Assembly: GCA_040307645.1 (NCBI GenBank)
Contig: JAWRJF010000009.1
Location: forward strand, 42,928-106,927
Source of the DNA: JAVXAG01 sp040307645
Lineage (GTDB): Bacteria; Bacillota; Clostridia; Peptostreptococcales; Anaerovoracaceae
Reading direction: 5' to 3'
DNA: 64,000 bases
In this document: positions 1 to 7,764 of the stretch, piece by piece
How positions within the stretch are numbered: the stretch's first letter is position 1
How the letters are laid out: each line of letters begins with the position of its first letter
The notes under the pieces: model-generated
Seen by the model: the letters and a program-made list of their open reading frames with translations, nothing else
Databases searched by the model: none
What the model was told of the DNA's origin: nothing
Position numbers and translations under genes: made by a program

Positions 1-649
1 CTGCAGTTGCCATTCCAGGATTCCCTGTAGTATTAATATATGCATTATCCTTATCTATGGCTACAAGTGTTTCATTACCTTTTATTACTGTTATTACCCC
101 CATACCTTTAACTAATGAATCTGCTAATTGAATTTTAGTCAGTTCTGTGAACATTTCACATTTTAGTAAACGTTTTGCTTCACCTATATGTGGTGTTATT
201 ACTATGTTACAACATGTTTCCTTGATGTTATCATATAAGTTATACTTTGAAATGACATTTAAACCATCTGCGTCAATGATTAAGGTTTTTGAATATGTTT
301 TCAAAATCTTTTTTAGTTTTTTCTTGGTAGATTTACCAGCCCCCATTCCTGGGCCTATAGCTATAGCGTCAAATTCGTCAAGACCCTTTTTAATCTTGCC
401 CCATTTTGTACATATGGCTTCTGGTACTGAAATCTGAATTATTGGGAATAATTTCTTTTTTATGCATACCTTTACAATCCCACTGCCTGTTTTTAAGGCA
501 GCCCTTGAAGATAAAATAGCGGCGCCTGCCATTCCCTTAGAACCTGCAATCAAAAGTACCTTCCCAAAATCCCCTTTATGTACATCTTTGGGACGACTGT
601 TAATTACAGTATTTACATATTCTCGATTTATTAAACCTGTTATTCGCAT
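1..649 (-). CDS. nnrD: ADP-dependent NAD(P)H-hydrate dehydratase, 3' end outside window
   Basis: Enzyme that dehydrates hydrated NADH/NADPH using ADP or ATP, a metabolite-repair function in the cytoplasm. About 216 codons are visible, from ATG at 649 (preceded by AAAGG) to the window edge, so the C-terminus is missing. Visible family motifs are GSKGMAGAAILSSRAALKTG near the N-terminus, an AIGPGMG glycine loop, DADGLN, and ITPHIGEAKRL (the family usually has TPHPGE). The protein begins directly with the dehydratase domain, so the epimerase half that is fused in Nnr of many bacteria is absent here. It lies 30 bp downstream of mgtE on the same strand and is probably co-transcribed with it. The family call is firm from the motifs; the cut end could not be examined. 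Confidence 0.85.
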   Translation of the reverse strand, partial: MRITGLINREYVNTVINSRPKDVHKGDFGKVLLIAGSKGMAGAAILSSRAALKTGSGIVKVCIKKKLFPIIQISVPEAICTKWGKIKKGLDEFDAIAIGPGMGAGKSTKKKLKKILKTYSKTLIIDADGLNVISKYNLYDNIKETCCNIVITPHIGEAKRLLKCEMFTELTKIQLADSLVKGMGVITVIKGNETLVAIDKDNAYINTTGNPGMATA

Positions 650-679
650 TTTTTACCTTTTACATTTCATTAAATTATA

Positions 680-2080
680 TTAAATTCCTAAAAACAGTGT
701 TGCCATTAGAAAGTAAGTTATACATGACACCATATCGGATATTGACGATATAGCTGGATTAGCAACCAAAGCCGGGTCAATCTTAAGTGCCTTTGCAAGA
801 AGCGGAATCATACTTCCTAAAATCTTTGCTACAATAACAATAACAAGCATAGCAACACACACTGTTAGAGCGATCATTGGACCATTTCCGTCTAGCCAGC
901 ATATCCTTGCAAAATTCAATCCACTTAAAAATAGTCCTATTACAGTTCCGATTCTAAATTCTTTCCAGAGGATTTTAAATACATCTGAAGTATCCACCTC
1001 ATCAGTTGCAAGACCACGAATAATAAGTGTAGCTGCTTGAGAACCTGTATTCCCCCCTGTGCCCATAAGCATTGGCATATAAGCAACTAGACATATAACA
1101 TCTGAAAGCATACCCTCAAATCTAGTAATAATGCCGCCTGTAATAATATATGACAGCATTAAAATAACTAACCATGGCAATCTATTTACTACGTGTTTCC
1201 ACACGGATATATCAAGGTAATCCTTATCAGACCTTTCAAAGTCAATAATTCCACCCATTCTTTCGATATCTTCTGTAGCCTCTTCTTCTATTACATCTAA
1301 AATATCATCGACAGTTATTATTCCTACTAGACGATGTTCATTATCAACAACAGGAATAGCTAAGAAGCCGTACTTTTTAAATTCCTCAGATACATCTTCT
1401 TGGTCATCATATACATTTACACAAACATAATCCGTATGCATTATGTCGTTGATTTTCATATCAGTGTCAGTTACTACTAATGTGCTTAAAGACACTATTC
1501 CAATTAATTTACGTCCCTGATCCTTTACATAACAGGTATATACAGTTTCTGCATCCATACCCTCTTTCTTTATATATGCAAGGGCTTCGCCTACTGTCAT
1601 ATCTTTCTGTAAACTGATGTAATCAGGCGTCATAAGACTTCCAGCACATGTATCTGGATAGTTTAAAAATGTATTTATTAATTTTCTTTCATTTTTAGGT
1701 GTCTTTTCTAAAATTTTATCTACTACATTTGCAGGTAGCTCTTCTAGAATATCAATCTTATCATCGAAATCCAGCTCATCTATAATGTAGGCTATTTCTT
1801 TATCTGTTATGCCATTGATTATGTCAACCTGATCGTCTGATGGCAAATAAGAAAAAACATCTACAGAAACGTCCTTTGGTAGTAATCTAAACAGAATTAC
1901 ACCCATCTGAATGTCGGTTTCTTCTGTAATTTCCTCTAACATCTCTGCAATTACAACTGCATTGTATTTTAGAAGCTCATCTCTTGCTCTAAAGTAGTGT
2001 TTTTCATCTAGCAGCGAAATAATCTTTTGGATAGATTCTTCTGCTGCCTGGTCTATATCAATTATTCTGCTATCTACCAT
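680..2080 (-). CDS. mgtE: Magnesium transporter MgtE
   Basis: Mg2+-gated magnesium channel/transporter of the inner membrane, 466 aa, a normal length for MgtE. The order is an N-terminal helical domain (about residues 1-130), two CBS repeats (about 135-255, ending in VGIITVDDILDVIEEEATEDIERMGG) and five membrane segments from about 290. The family signature GTGGNTGSQAATL is in the pore region. The start is ATG at 2080 with GTGAGGA seven bases upstream. That ribosome binding site directly abuts a segment able to form a hairpin with upstream leader RNA, and a 28-codon leader ORF precedes it (separate entries). The dehydratase gene nnrD follows. The family assignment is very safe; regulation by the leader is inference. 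Confidence 0.96.
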   Translation of the reverse strand: MVDSRIIDIDQAAEESIQKIISLLDEKHYFRARDELLKYNAVVIAEMLEEITEETDIQMGVILFRLLPKDVSVDVFSYLPSDDQVDIINGITDKEIAYIIDELDFDDKIDILEELPANVVDKILEKTPKNERKLINTFLNYPDTCAGSLMTPDYISLQKDMTVGEALAYIKKEGMDAETVYTCYVKDQGRKLIGIVSLSTLVVTDTDMKINDIMHTDYVCVNVYDDQEDVSEEFKKYGFLAIPVVDNEHRLVGIITVDDILDVIEEEATEDIERMGGIIDFERSDKDYLDISVWKHVVNRLPWLVILMLSYIITGGIITRFEGMLSDVICLVAYMPMLMGTGGNTGSQAATLIIRGLATDEVDTSDVFKILWKEFRIGTVIGLFLSGLNFARICWLDGNGPMIALTVCVAMLVIVIVAKILGSMIPLLAKALKIDPALVANPAISSISDMVSCITYFLMATLFLGI

Positions 2081-2092
2081 AATAAATCCTCA

Positions 2093-2160
2093 CTTTCAAG
2101 TATTTCCCTTTTTACCTGAAAGCAGAAAAGATATTCATAAAAATAATTAAGCTTTCAAGT
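2093..2160 (-). promoter_or_regulatory. Competing-hairpin leader of mgtE (candidate translational attenuator)
   Basis: In the transcript, three segments can pair in two exclusive ways. Segment 1 (2160-2151, ACTTGAAAGC) pairs with segment 2 (2123-2114, GCTTTCAGGT) over 10 bp with one GU. Segment 2 can instead pair with segment 3 (2101-2092, ACTTGAAAGT), which runs directly into the mgtE ribosome binding site GTGAGGA. The loops are 27 and 12 nt. Segment 1 is formed by the last codons of the leader ORF. No U-tract follows, so the control would act on translation rather than termination. Base pairing is read directly; the regulatory role is inference. Confidence 0.6.
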
Positions 2161-2233
2161 GAAGATAGGGATATCTTCTTTTAAAAATTATCATTGTTAA
2201 TATGCTCCTGGTACAGACCGGCACATTATCCAT
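2147..2233 (-). CDS. 28-aa leader ORF upstream of mgtE
   Basis: Short ORF from ATG at 2233 to TAA at 2147, preceded by a strong ribosome binding site (GAAAGGAGTGGAGAGA). The product begins MDNVPVCTRS, has a hydrophobic middle (ILTMIIF) and ends in a basic and aromatic stretch, KRRYPYLHLKA, with prolines at positions 5 and 22. A 7-bp hairpin, GAAGATA/TATCTTC, lies inside its 3' codons. The stop codon follows immediately after segment 1 of the competing hairpins, so a ribosome finishing the ORF would cover that segment. It is analogous in layout, not in sequence, to the mgtL and corL leader peptides of Salmonella Mg2+ transporter genes. I recognise no homologue. It could also be a chance ORF, but the ribosome binding site and position argue for translation. 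Confidence 0.6.
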   Translation of the reverse strand: MDNVPVCTRSILTMIIFKRRYPYLHLKA

Positions 2234-2280
2234 TCTCTCCACTCCTTTCAAACTTAATCTTATAATTTCCTAACTAATAA

Positions 2281-2310
2281 ATTATAACCCACATTTGCTT
2301 GTTTTTGCAA
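2281..2310 (-). promoter_or_regulatory. Promoter of the mgtE leader
   Basis: TTGCAA (2310-2305) and TATAAT (2286-2281) are separated by 18 bp on the minus strand. The predicted start of transcription near 2274 gives a leader of about 190 nt before mgtE that includes the 28-codon ORF. Confidence 0.7.
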
Positions 2311-2369
2311 CCCCTTTCGCCCCTTCAGAAAGTTTAAAGAAAAAAATATTTGCATTCTGTATACAAGGG

Positions 2370-2398
2370 TTGACGGTTTTAAATCATAGTGGTAATAT
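2370..2398 (+). promoter_or_regulatory. Promoter of gdhA
   Basis: TTGACG (2370-2375), a 17-bp spacer and TAATAT (2393-2398). It would give a 5' untranslated region of about 60 nt ending in the AGAGGAGA ribosome binding site of the glutamate dehydrogenase gene. Confidence 0.75.
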
Positions 2399-2466
2399 GA
2401 GGTTAATATGATAAATTATACTAATATAAAGCAATTTTATTTTGATGAGAAAAGAGGAGAATCGAA

Positions 2467-3810
2467 ATGGCAAATTTAGTTCAGCAATACATCGATATTG
2501 CAAAAAAAAGAAACCCTGGCGAACCAGAATTTTTACAGACAATTGAAGAAGTATTAACTTCTCTAGAACCAGTTCTTGAACAGCATCCTGAATACATAGA
2601 AGCTGGCCTAATCGAAAGACTTATCGAACCAGAAAGAGGAATTACTTTTAGAGTTCCTTGGGTTGATGATAGCGGTAAAGTACAGGTTAACAGAGGTTTT
2701 AGATACCAGTTTAACAGTGCTATCGGTCCTTATAAAGGTGGTATCAGATTCGCACCAAGCGTTTATTCCGGAATTATTAAATTCTTAGGTTTTGAACAAA
2801 TTTTCAAAAACAGCTTAACCGGTCTTCCAATCGGCGGAGGAAAAGGTGGAGCTGACTTCGATCCTAACGGCAAGTCAGATGGAGAAATAATGAGATTCTG
2901 CCAGTCATTTATCACTGAGCTTTACAGACATATCGGAGCTGAAACTGATGTACCTGCTGGTGACCTTGGTGTTGGTGCAAGAGAAATCGGTTATATGTTC
3001 GGACAGTATAAGAGAATAGCTAACAGATATGAAGGCGTTTTAACAGGTAAAGGTTTGTCATACGGTGGATTAAGAGGAAGAACTGAAGCTACTGGATACG
3101 GAATTGTATTCTTTGCAAGAGAAATGCTAAAACACTTCGGTGAAACTTTAAACGGAAAAAGAGTTGTTGTTTCCGGTTTTGGTAACGTATCATGGGGTAC
3201 TGTTCAGAAATTAAATGAACTTGGTGCTAAAGTAATTACTATTTCAGGTCCAGACGGATATATCTTAGATGAAGAGGGTGTTTCCGGTGAAAAAGTAGAT
3301 TACATGTTAACATTACGTGGCTCAGGTAAAAATATTTGTGCTCCTTATGCAGAAAAATTCCCTGGTGCTAAATTCTTCAGAGGTGAAAAACCTTGGGGCG
3401 TTAAAGCTGATTTATATATCCCATGTGCTACTCAGAATGAAATTCTTATCGAAGATGCTAAGAAAATGGTTGAAAACGGTACAAAATACTTATGTGAAGG
3501 TGCAAACATGCCTACAACTAACGACGCCATTGCATACTTAATGGAAAACGGCGTAATCGTTGGTCCTTCAAAGGCTGCAAACGCAGGTGGAGTTGCTTGT
3601 TCATGTATCGAAATGGGTCAGAACGCAGGCCATACAGTATTCTCTCCTGAACAGGTATACGAGCAGCTTGAAAGCATTATGGTTAATATCCATAAGAGTG
3701 CTGAATCTGCTGCTGCAAAATACGGTCTTGGATACAATCTAGTTGCTGGAGCAAACATCGCTGGTTTCGAAAGAGTTGCTGAAGCTATGATGACTCAGGG
3801 TATTGTATAA
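2467..3810 (+). CDS. gdhA: Glutamate dehydrogenase (hexameric)
   Basis: Interconverts 2-oxoglutarate plus ammonia and glutamate, linking carbon and nitrogen metabolism in the cytoplasm. At 447 aa it has the size of the small hexameric class. Visible signatures are GPYKGGIRFAPSV and GGGKGGADFDP with substrate-binding lysines, VPAGDLGVGAREIG with the catalytic Asp, and a dinucleotide-binding VVVSGFGNVSWGT. The sequence closely follows the NAD-dependent enzyme of Clostridium symbiosum as I remember it, including GFGNV and the MAQGI-type C-terminus, so NAD specificity is possible. Coenzyme choice cannot be settled from the sequence alone. The gene is monocistronic, with its own promoter and a strong terminator. 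Confidence 0.96.
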   Translation: MANLVQQYIDIAKKRNPGEPEFLQTIEEVLTSLEPVLEQHPEYIEAGLIERLIEPERGITFRVPWVDDSGKVQVNRGFRYQFNSAIGPYKGGIRFAPSVYSGIIKFLGFEQIFKNSLTGLPIGGGKGGADFDPNGKSDGEIMRFCQSFITELYRHIGAETDVPAGDLGVGAREIGYMFGQYKRIANRYEGVLTGKGLSYGGLRGRTEATGYGIVFFAREMLKHFGETLNGKRVVVSGFGNVSWGTVQKLNELGAKVITISGPDGYILDEEGVSGEKVDYMLTLRGSGKNICAPYAEKFPGAKFFRGEKPWGVKADLYIPCATQNEILIEDAKKMVENGTKYLCEGANMPTTNDAIAYLMENGVIVGPSKAANAGGVACSCIEMGQNAGHTVFSPEQVYEQLESIMVNIHKSAESAAAKYGLGYNLVAGANIAGFERVAEAMMTQGIV

Positions 3811-3836
3811 AAAAATATATTAGTAATTTCATAAAT

Positions 3837-3884
3837 AAAGAGGCTTTCACTGTTGATTATTTCAATCAGTAAAAGCCTCTTTTT
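3837..3884 (+). terminator. Rho-independent terminator of gdhA
   Basis: AAAGAGGCTTTCACTG (3837-3852) pairs with CAGTAAAAGCCTCTTTTT (from 3867), followed by a T run. It closes the gdhA transcript 27 bp after the stop codon. Confidence 0.9.
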
Positions 3885-3895
3885 AGCTCTTTTTC

Positions 3896-4232
3896 AAATG
3901 TTGGGGTGATCTAAGTCAAATATGTGATGTTAGATTTTACAATTTATCACAAAGGAGCAATCTGAAGCAAATCTGGGATAAATTTTTATCCCAGACAGCT
4001 GAAAAACCGTGAAAGTGTGATAAAAAACCCGAATAATATGACAAATGTGTAAAATAATGGAAGAGAAATGAAGATTATTATCCCAAATGTAGTCAGAATG
4101 TTTGATTTGGGATAAATTTTTATCCCAAAAAACCATGAAAGTAGCGTTTTGTGATAAATCCCTAAAATCCAACTATAAACTCTCGCTTTGGTGAAAATTA
4201 ATTTCACCCACCACAACATTTATCACAAAGCC
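3896..4232 (-). repeat. Intergenic repeat copy 1 (complete, single core)
   Basis: A complete copy of the repeat family, in minus orientation between the gdhA terminator and the addA stop codon (9 bp away). Its ends are AAATGTTGGGGTGA (3896-3909) and the inverted partner CAACATTT (around 4215-4222), followed by the AGCC border. The left module (4161-4232 region) contains a GGTGGGTGAAATT/AATTTTCACC hairpin and the conserved TATAGTTGG. The core (3942-4160, 219 bp) is closed by ATTTATCACAAAG and TTTTGTGATAAATC. It holds two TGGGATAAAAATTTATCCCA-type palindromes plus a TTATCCCAAAT/ATTTGGGATAA pair. It has no credible gene; the ORFs here are low-complexity shadows. The role is unknown. Confidence 0.85.
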
Positions 4233-4241
4233 GCTTTCAAA

Positions 4242-7200
4242 TCACATATCAATTATATCTCCAGTACTAAAGATGTATAGATACGCTTCATCTACTTTCT
4301 TTTGTTTAATTGTTTCAAGGGCCTGACTGTAAAGTTTTAACTGCTGACTGTATGTTTCTTTTAATCCCTGAATGGCATCCTCTTTTGGCATATTTTTATT
4401 AATAGTATTGGTTTTATAATCCAGCAATACAAGTCTGTCATTTTCTTCAAAATAGCAGTCTATTATACCCTGAACCAACACGTCTTCACCATTTAATTCC
4501 CACGCCAAATTAAATGGCACCTCTCTATATAAGCACCCTTTTTCATAGGCTGTAACCATTCGTCTTCCAAGATCAGACTCAAAGAAATCAATTATTTTGT
4601 CAAGAGAAACTGCTTCAACTTCCTTTTCATCAAATATCCCGCAGTTTACAAAATCTCTTGTAATTTCATTAAGGTATTTAATACCTTCTCTAGCAATTTG
4701 CCCAAAATCTACACGTTCCATTATTCCATGATATACAGTCCCTATTTCAGCCGGAGATAACTTTCGATCCGTCTCTCTCTGGCAGAATTTTGGAACAGCC
4801 AGCTGGCTTTTATATTGTTTTTCCTTTTGATAGTTAAGACTGTTTATTTCTGAAACTGAATATTTTGATTTAGTGGATAGTGCCTGGCTATATGGATACT
4901 TGTAGTTTAACCTTCTATAAACTTCATCTTTAATATTTTCCGCCACTTCTATGCTATTATTAATTTCAGCAAATTTACTCTCGTCATTTATAAAAAAACT
5001 CAAACTATCACAATTTATCATTTCAACTACAGGAGTAGCATTTCCCATCATTGATAAATAAGTGCTATCTCCTTTAATGTCTAAATTCCAGTTTTGCAAA
5101 TACTTTTCCCCATCTTTAACGGTTCCTGTCATTATAAGTATATCTTTTGCCCGAGTCAAAGCTACGTACAAAACTCTAATTTCCTCTTCTACTTCTTCTA
5201 AATGGATCTGCCTGCTTATTACCCTTTGCAAAATAGTGTTTTTATGCCAATGTTCTTTTGGGTTAACAATTGACATTCCTAATCCAATATCTTTATGAAA
5301 GATTATTCCCTTCCCACCTTTAGAATAGTTAAGCTTTTTTCCAAGTCCCGACAAAATGACCATAGGGAATTCAAGCCCCTTGCTTTTATGAATAGTCATA
5401 ATGCGGACCAGATCGTCATTCTCGCCTACAAGTTTTACTTGACCCATAGAAACCTTTCTTGTCTTAACAGCATCTATATATTTCATAAAACTATACAAAG
5501 ATCCCTGTCCATTCTGTTGGAACTTCAGAGCTTTGTCAACAAGAGCTCTCAAATTCCCTTGTCTCTGATTTCCCAAGGGCATAGCCCCCATTATAATATA
5601 ATAGTCAGTTTCTATTAATAATTTCCAAATAAATTTATCTAATGACATTATGGAGCACTGAGTCCTCCACTTATTTAGGTTTTCTAATACTTCTACGCAT
5701 TTGTTTTTTAGCTCTTCCCTTATTCCGTTCTGGGAGTAATTTGAAAAGGCATCAAAATATGTGCCCCTTTGGTATTCAGACCTAATAACTGACAATTCCT
5801 CAATTGAAAAACCAAATATTTCTGACCTTAACACACTTATTAACGGTATATCTTGTCTTTTATTGTCTATTACCGATAAAAGATTCATGAAAACGTTAAT
5901 CTCCATTGTGTCAAAATAACCATCATTGTCATCGACGTATGCAGGAATACCCATATTCTGTAACACATTATAAAATATATCAGCGTAGTTCTTAACGCTA
6001 CGCATTAAGATAACAATATCCTTTTTAACAAGTTTCTTTATTTCTCCTGTTTTCGAATCGGTATATTCTCTGCCCAAATATTCATCTATAATTTTTGCTA
6101 CTTCAAGAGCCTCAAATTCTGCATTTTTTAAGTTTTGTAACTCCTCGTCAGCCTCGTTTACTGTAGATAAATCTATGACCTTTAAACGCGGTTTAAAAGT
6201 AATGTCAGTTTCAGAGGGTTTGCCTTGATACAATCTAGCTTTATGGTCATACCCTTCCATCATTGCCTGGAAAGTCATATTAATCTGCTTTACGACTGTT
6301 TCTTTGCTTCGATAGTTTTTATTTAAATCTATTTTTTCAGACAGTGTCTCTGCTTCGCTGCTATATGATTCATACTTTTTCTTAAAAATATCAGGCTCCG
6401 CTAACCTAAATTTATATATACTCTGTTTTATATCCCCTACCATGAACAGATTGTTATCTCTCTTAATGCTGCCCACTATAGCTTCTTGAAGCAAGTTAGT
6501 ATCCTGATACTCATCAATAAAAATATATTGAAATTTATCTCTATAAAACTGACAAGCCTCATCACTTTTTAGTATTTCAATACAGTAATGTTCAATATCA
6601 TTAAAATCCACTAGATTCTTTGCTTTTTTCCCTTCTTTAAAAAGGACATCAAAGTCCTCTAGAATTTTCTTAAAAAAGAGTCCCTTGTCATATGTATCGT
6701 TTATTTCTTCAATCTGACTATCAAAAGGTATTTTAAACAGAATATTCCCTAATTCTTTAATTAGTCCTGATGCCTTTTTTCTTAAAGCTGAAGCTCCTTC
6801 TTTTACCTCCTCATAGACTTCTTTTTCTTCTTTCTTTGCTACTAGCCTTGCCGATTTCATTCCTAGAATAAGAGATTCTACTAAAGAAAGGTCTCTATCC
6901 TTACACGCCTCTGCTATCTGTCTGCAGATTTGGGTTTCCTCCACCGCAACCTTACCTGCAAGCCTAGGCAGGTCTTCTAAAGTCTTTTCTGCCATTAAGT
7001 AAGCCTTCAGTGCCTCATCATTAGACTTTTCAATGAAACTCCAGATAAACCCCATGGTATTACTCTTTTTAAATTCCTCAGGGCTTTTTCTCAGATTTTC
7101 CACCTTCTCATCTAGCCAATTGAAAGGTTCAGGAAAGCTTTGGAGTATATTATATGAAGAATCTATCATCTGTTTTATTTTTTCTTCATTTCTGTCAGAG

Positions 7201-7679
7201 CTATACCACCTTAAAAAATCAAAAAATTCTTGTGACCCCTCTTCAAAATACCTTTCCAGTAATAGATCTAACGCCTCACCTTTTATGATCTGCCTCTGAG
7301 CATCATCACATATTTTAAAGTTTGGCTCAATATTTATTATATAGAAAAAATGCCTAATTACATCTAAAGCAAAGGCATGAAAAGTACTTATATTAGCTCT
7401 ATACAAAATATTAAGTTGCTGCCTAAGGGTATCTCTCTTTTCTGGGTTTGCATCGATTTCCTTATTAATTGCAGTTCTTATTTTTTCCTTCATCTCTGCT
7501 GCTGCTGCATTGGTAAATGTAACTACAAGCATATTATCTATGGAAACACCATCTTCGATAATTAACTTTTTTATTCGTTCTACTAAAACAGCAGTCTTAC
7601 CGGAACCCGCAGCTGCCGCCACTAAAATATTCTTATTTCTAAGCTCTATCGCTTTTTTCTGTTCTTCTGTCCAGTTCAT
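4242..7679 (-). CDS. addA: ATP-dependent helicase/nuclease subunit A
   Basis: Helicase and nuclease subunit of AddAB, the Firmicutes counterpart of RecBCD, which resects double-strand breaks for recombination. The product is 1145 aa, slightly short for AddA (usually about 1200-1240). The N-terminus MNWTEEQKKAIE is followed by the Walker A motif AAAAGSGKTA at about residues 21-30. UvrD-type motifs include YIFIDEYQDTN and VGDIKQSIYKFR, and ALTRAKD lies near residue 820. A RecB-type nuclease domain near the C-terminus has GIIDCYFEEND and LLDYKTN. I chose the ATG at 7679 because AGGGGAAGGAAG precedes it; an in-frame ATG at 7697 lacks a site. No addB is adjacent, which is unusual. Transcription starts from a promoter interleaved with that of gpmI. 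Confidence 0.93.
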   Translation of the reverse strand: MNWTEEQKKAIELRNKNILVAAAAGSGKTAVLVERIKKLIIEDGVSIDNMLVVTFTNAAAAEMKEKIRTAINKEIDANPEKRDTLRQQLNILYRANISTFHAFALDVIRHFFYIINIEPNFKICDDAQRQIIKGEALDLLLERYFEEGSQEFFDFLRWYSSDRNEEKIKQMIDSSYNILQSFPEPFNWLDEKVENLRKSPEEFKKSNTMGFIWSFIEKSNDEALKAYLMAEKTLEDLPRLAGKVAVEETQICRQIAEACKDRDLSLVESLILGMKSARLVAKKEEKEVYEEVKEGASALRKKASGLIKELGNILFKIPFDSQIEEINDTYDKGLFFKKILEDFDVLFKEGKKAKNLVDFNDIEHYCIEILKSDEACQFYRDKFQYIFIDEYQDTNLLQEAIVGSIKRDNNLFMVGDIKQSIYKFRLAEPDIFKKKYESYSSEAETLSEKIDLNKNYRSKETVVKQINMTFQAMMEGYDHKARLYQGKPSETDITFKPRLKVIDLSTVNEADEELQNLKNAEFEALEVAKIIDEYLGREYTDSKTGEIKKLVKKDIVILMRSVKNYADIFYNVLQNMGIPAYVDDNDGYFDTMEINVFMNLLSVIDNKRQDIPLISVLRSEIFGFSIEELSVIRSEYQRGTYFDAFSNYSQNGIREELKNKCVEVLENLNKWRTQCSIMSLDKFIWKLLIETDYYIIMGAMPLGNQRQGNLRALVDKALKFQQNGQGSLYSFMKYIDAVKTRKVSMGQVKLVGENDDLVRIMTIHKSKGLEFPMVILSGLGKKLNYSKGGKGIIFHKDIGLGMSIVNPKEHWHKNTILQRVISRQIHLEEVEEEIRVLYVALTRAKDILIMTGTVKDGEKYLQNWNLDIKGDSTYLSMMGNATPVVEMINCDSLSFFINDESKFAEINNSIEVAENIKDEVYRRLNYKYPYSQALSTKSKYSVSEINSLNYQKEKQYKSQLAVPKFCQRETDRKLSPAEIGTVYHGIMERVDFGQIAREGIKYLNEITRDFVNCGIFDEKEVEAVSLDKIIDFFESDLGRRMVTAYEKGCLYREVPFNLAWELNGEDVLVQGIIDCYFEENDRLVLLDYKTNTINKNMPKEDAIQGLKETYSQQLKLYSQALETIKQKKVDEAYLYIFSTGDIIDM

Positions 7680-7704
7680 ATCTTCCTTCCCCTTCATCTA
7701 TGGT

Positions 7705-7732
7705 TTGATTATACCAAAAATTTTGATATAAT
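7705..7732 (+). promoter_or_regulatory. Promoter of gpmI
   Basis: TTGATT (7705-7710), a 16-bp spacer and TATAAT (7727-7732). Its -35 overlaps the -10 of the addA promoter on the other strand, and its -10 overlaps the addA -35. Confidence 0.6.
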
Positions 7733-7736
7733 GTAA
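7708..7736 (-). promoter_or_regulatory. Promoter of addA
   Basis: On the minus strand, TTACAT (7736-7731), a 17-bp spacer and TATAAT (7713-7708). It is fully interleaved with the gpmI promoter, so only one polymerase could bind at a time. Confidence 0.6.
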
Positions 7737-7764
7737 TTGTTAATTGGAGAAGAGGAGAAATATG

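Noticed and set aside
147..683. Plus-strand ORFs at the left end of the window
   Set aside because: They are antisense shadows of the NAD(P)H-hydrate dehydratase, which has clear family motifs on the minus strand.
2081..2280. M-box magnesium riboswitch upstream of mgtE
   Set aside because: The leader of about 190 nt is largely taken up by the small ORF and the competing hairpins, and I could not find the conserved M-box core or a terminator.
3942..3954. TTATCACA motifs in repeat cores considered as DnaA boxes or an origin
   Set aside because: The DnaA box TTATCCACA has one more C; the motif lies in inverted closing stems rather than as clustered direct boxes, and no dnaA, dnaN or gidA genes are near.
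3930..4219. Two overlapping minus-strand ORFs (80 and 77 codons) upstream of the gdhA terminator
   Set aside because: Both lie inside repeat copy 1 and encode low-complexity sequence from the hairpin arms; the same DNA in other copies does not keep the frames.
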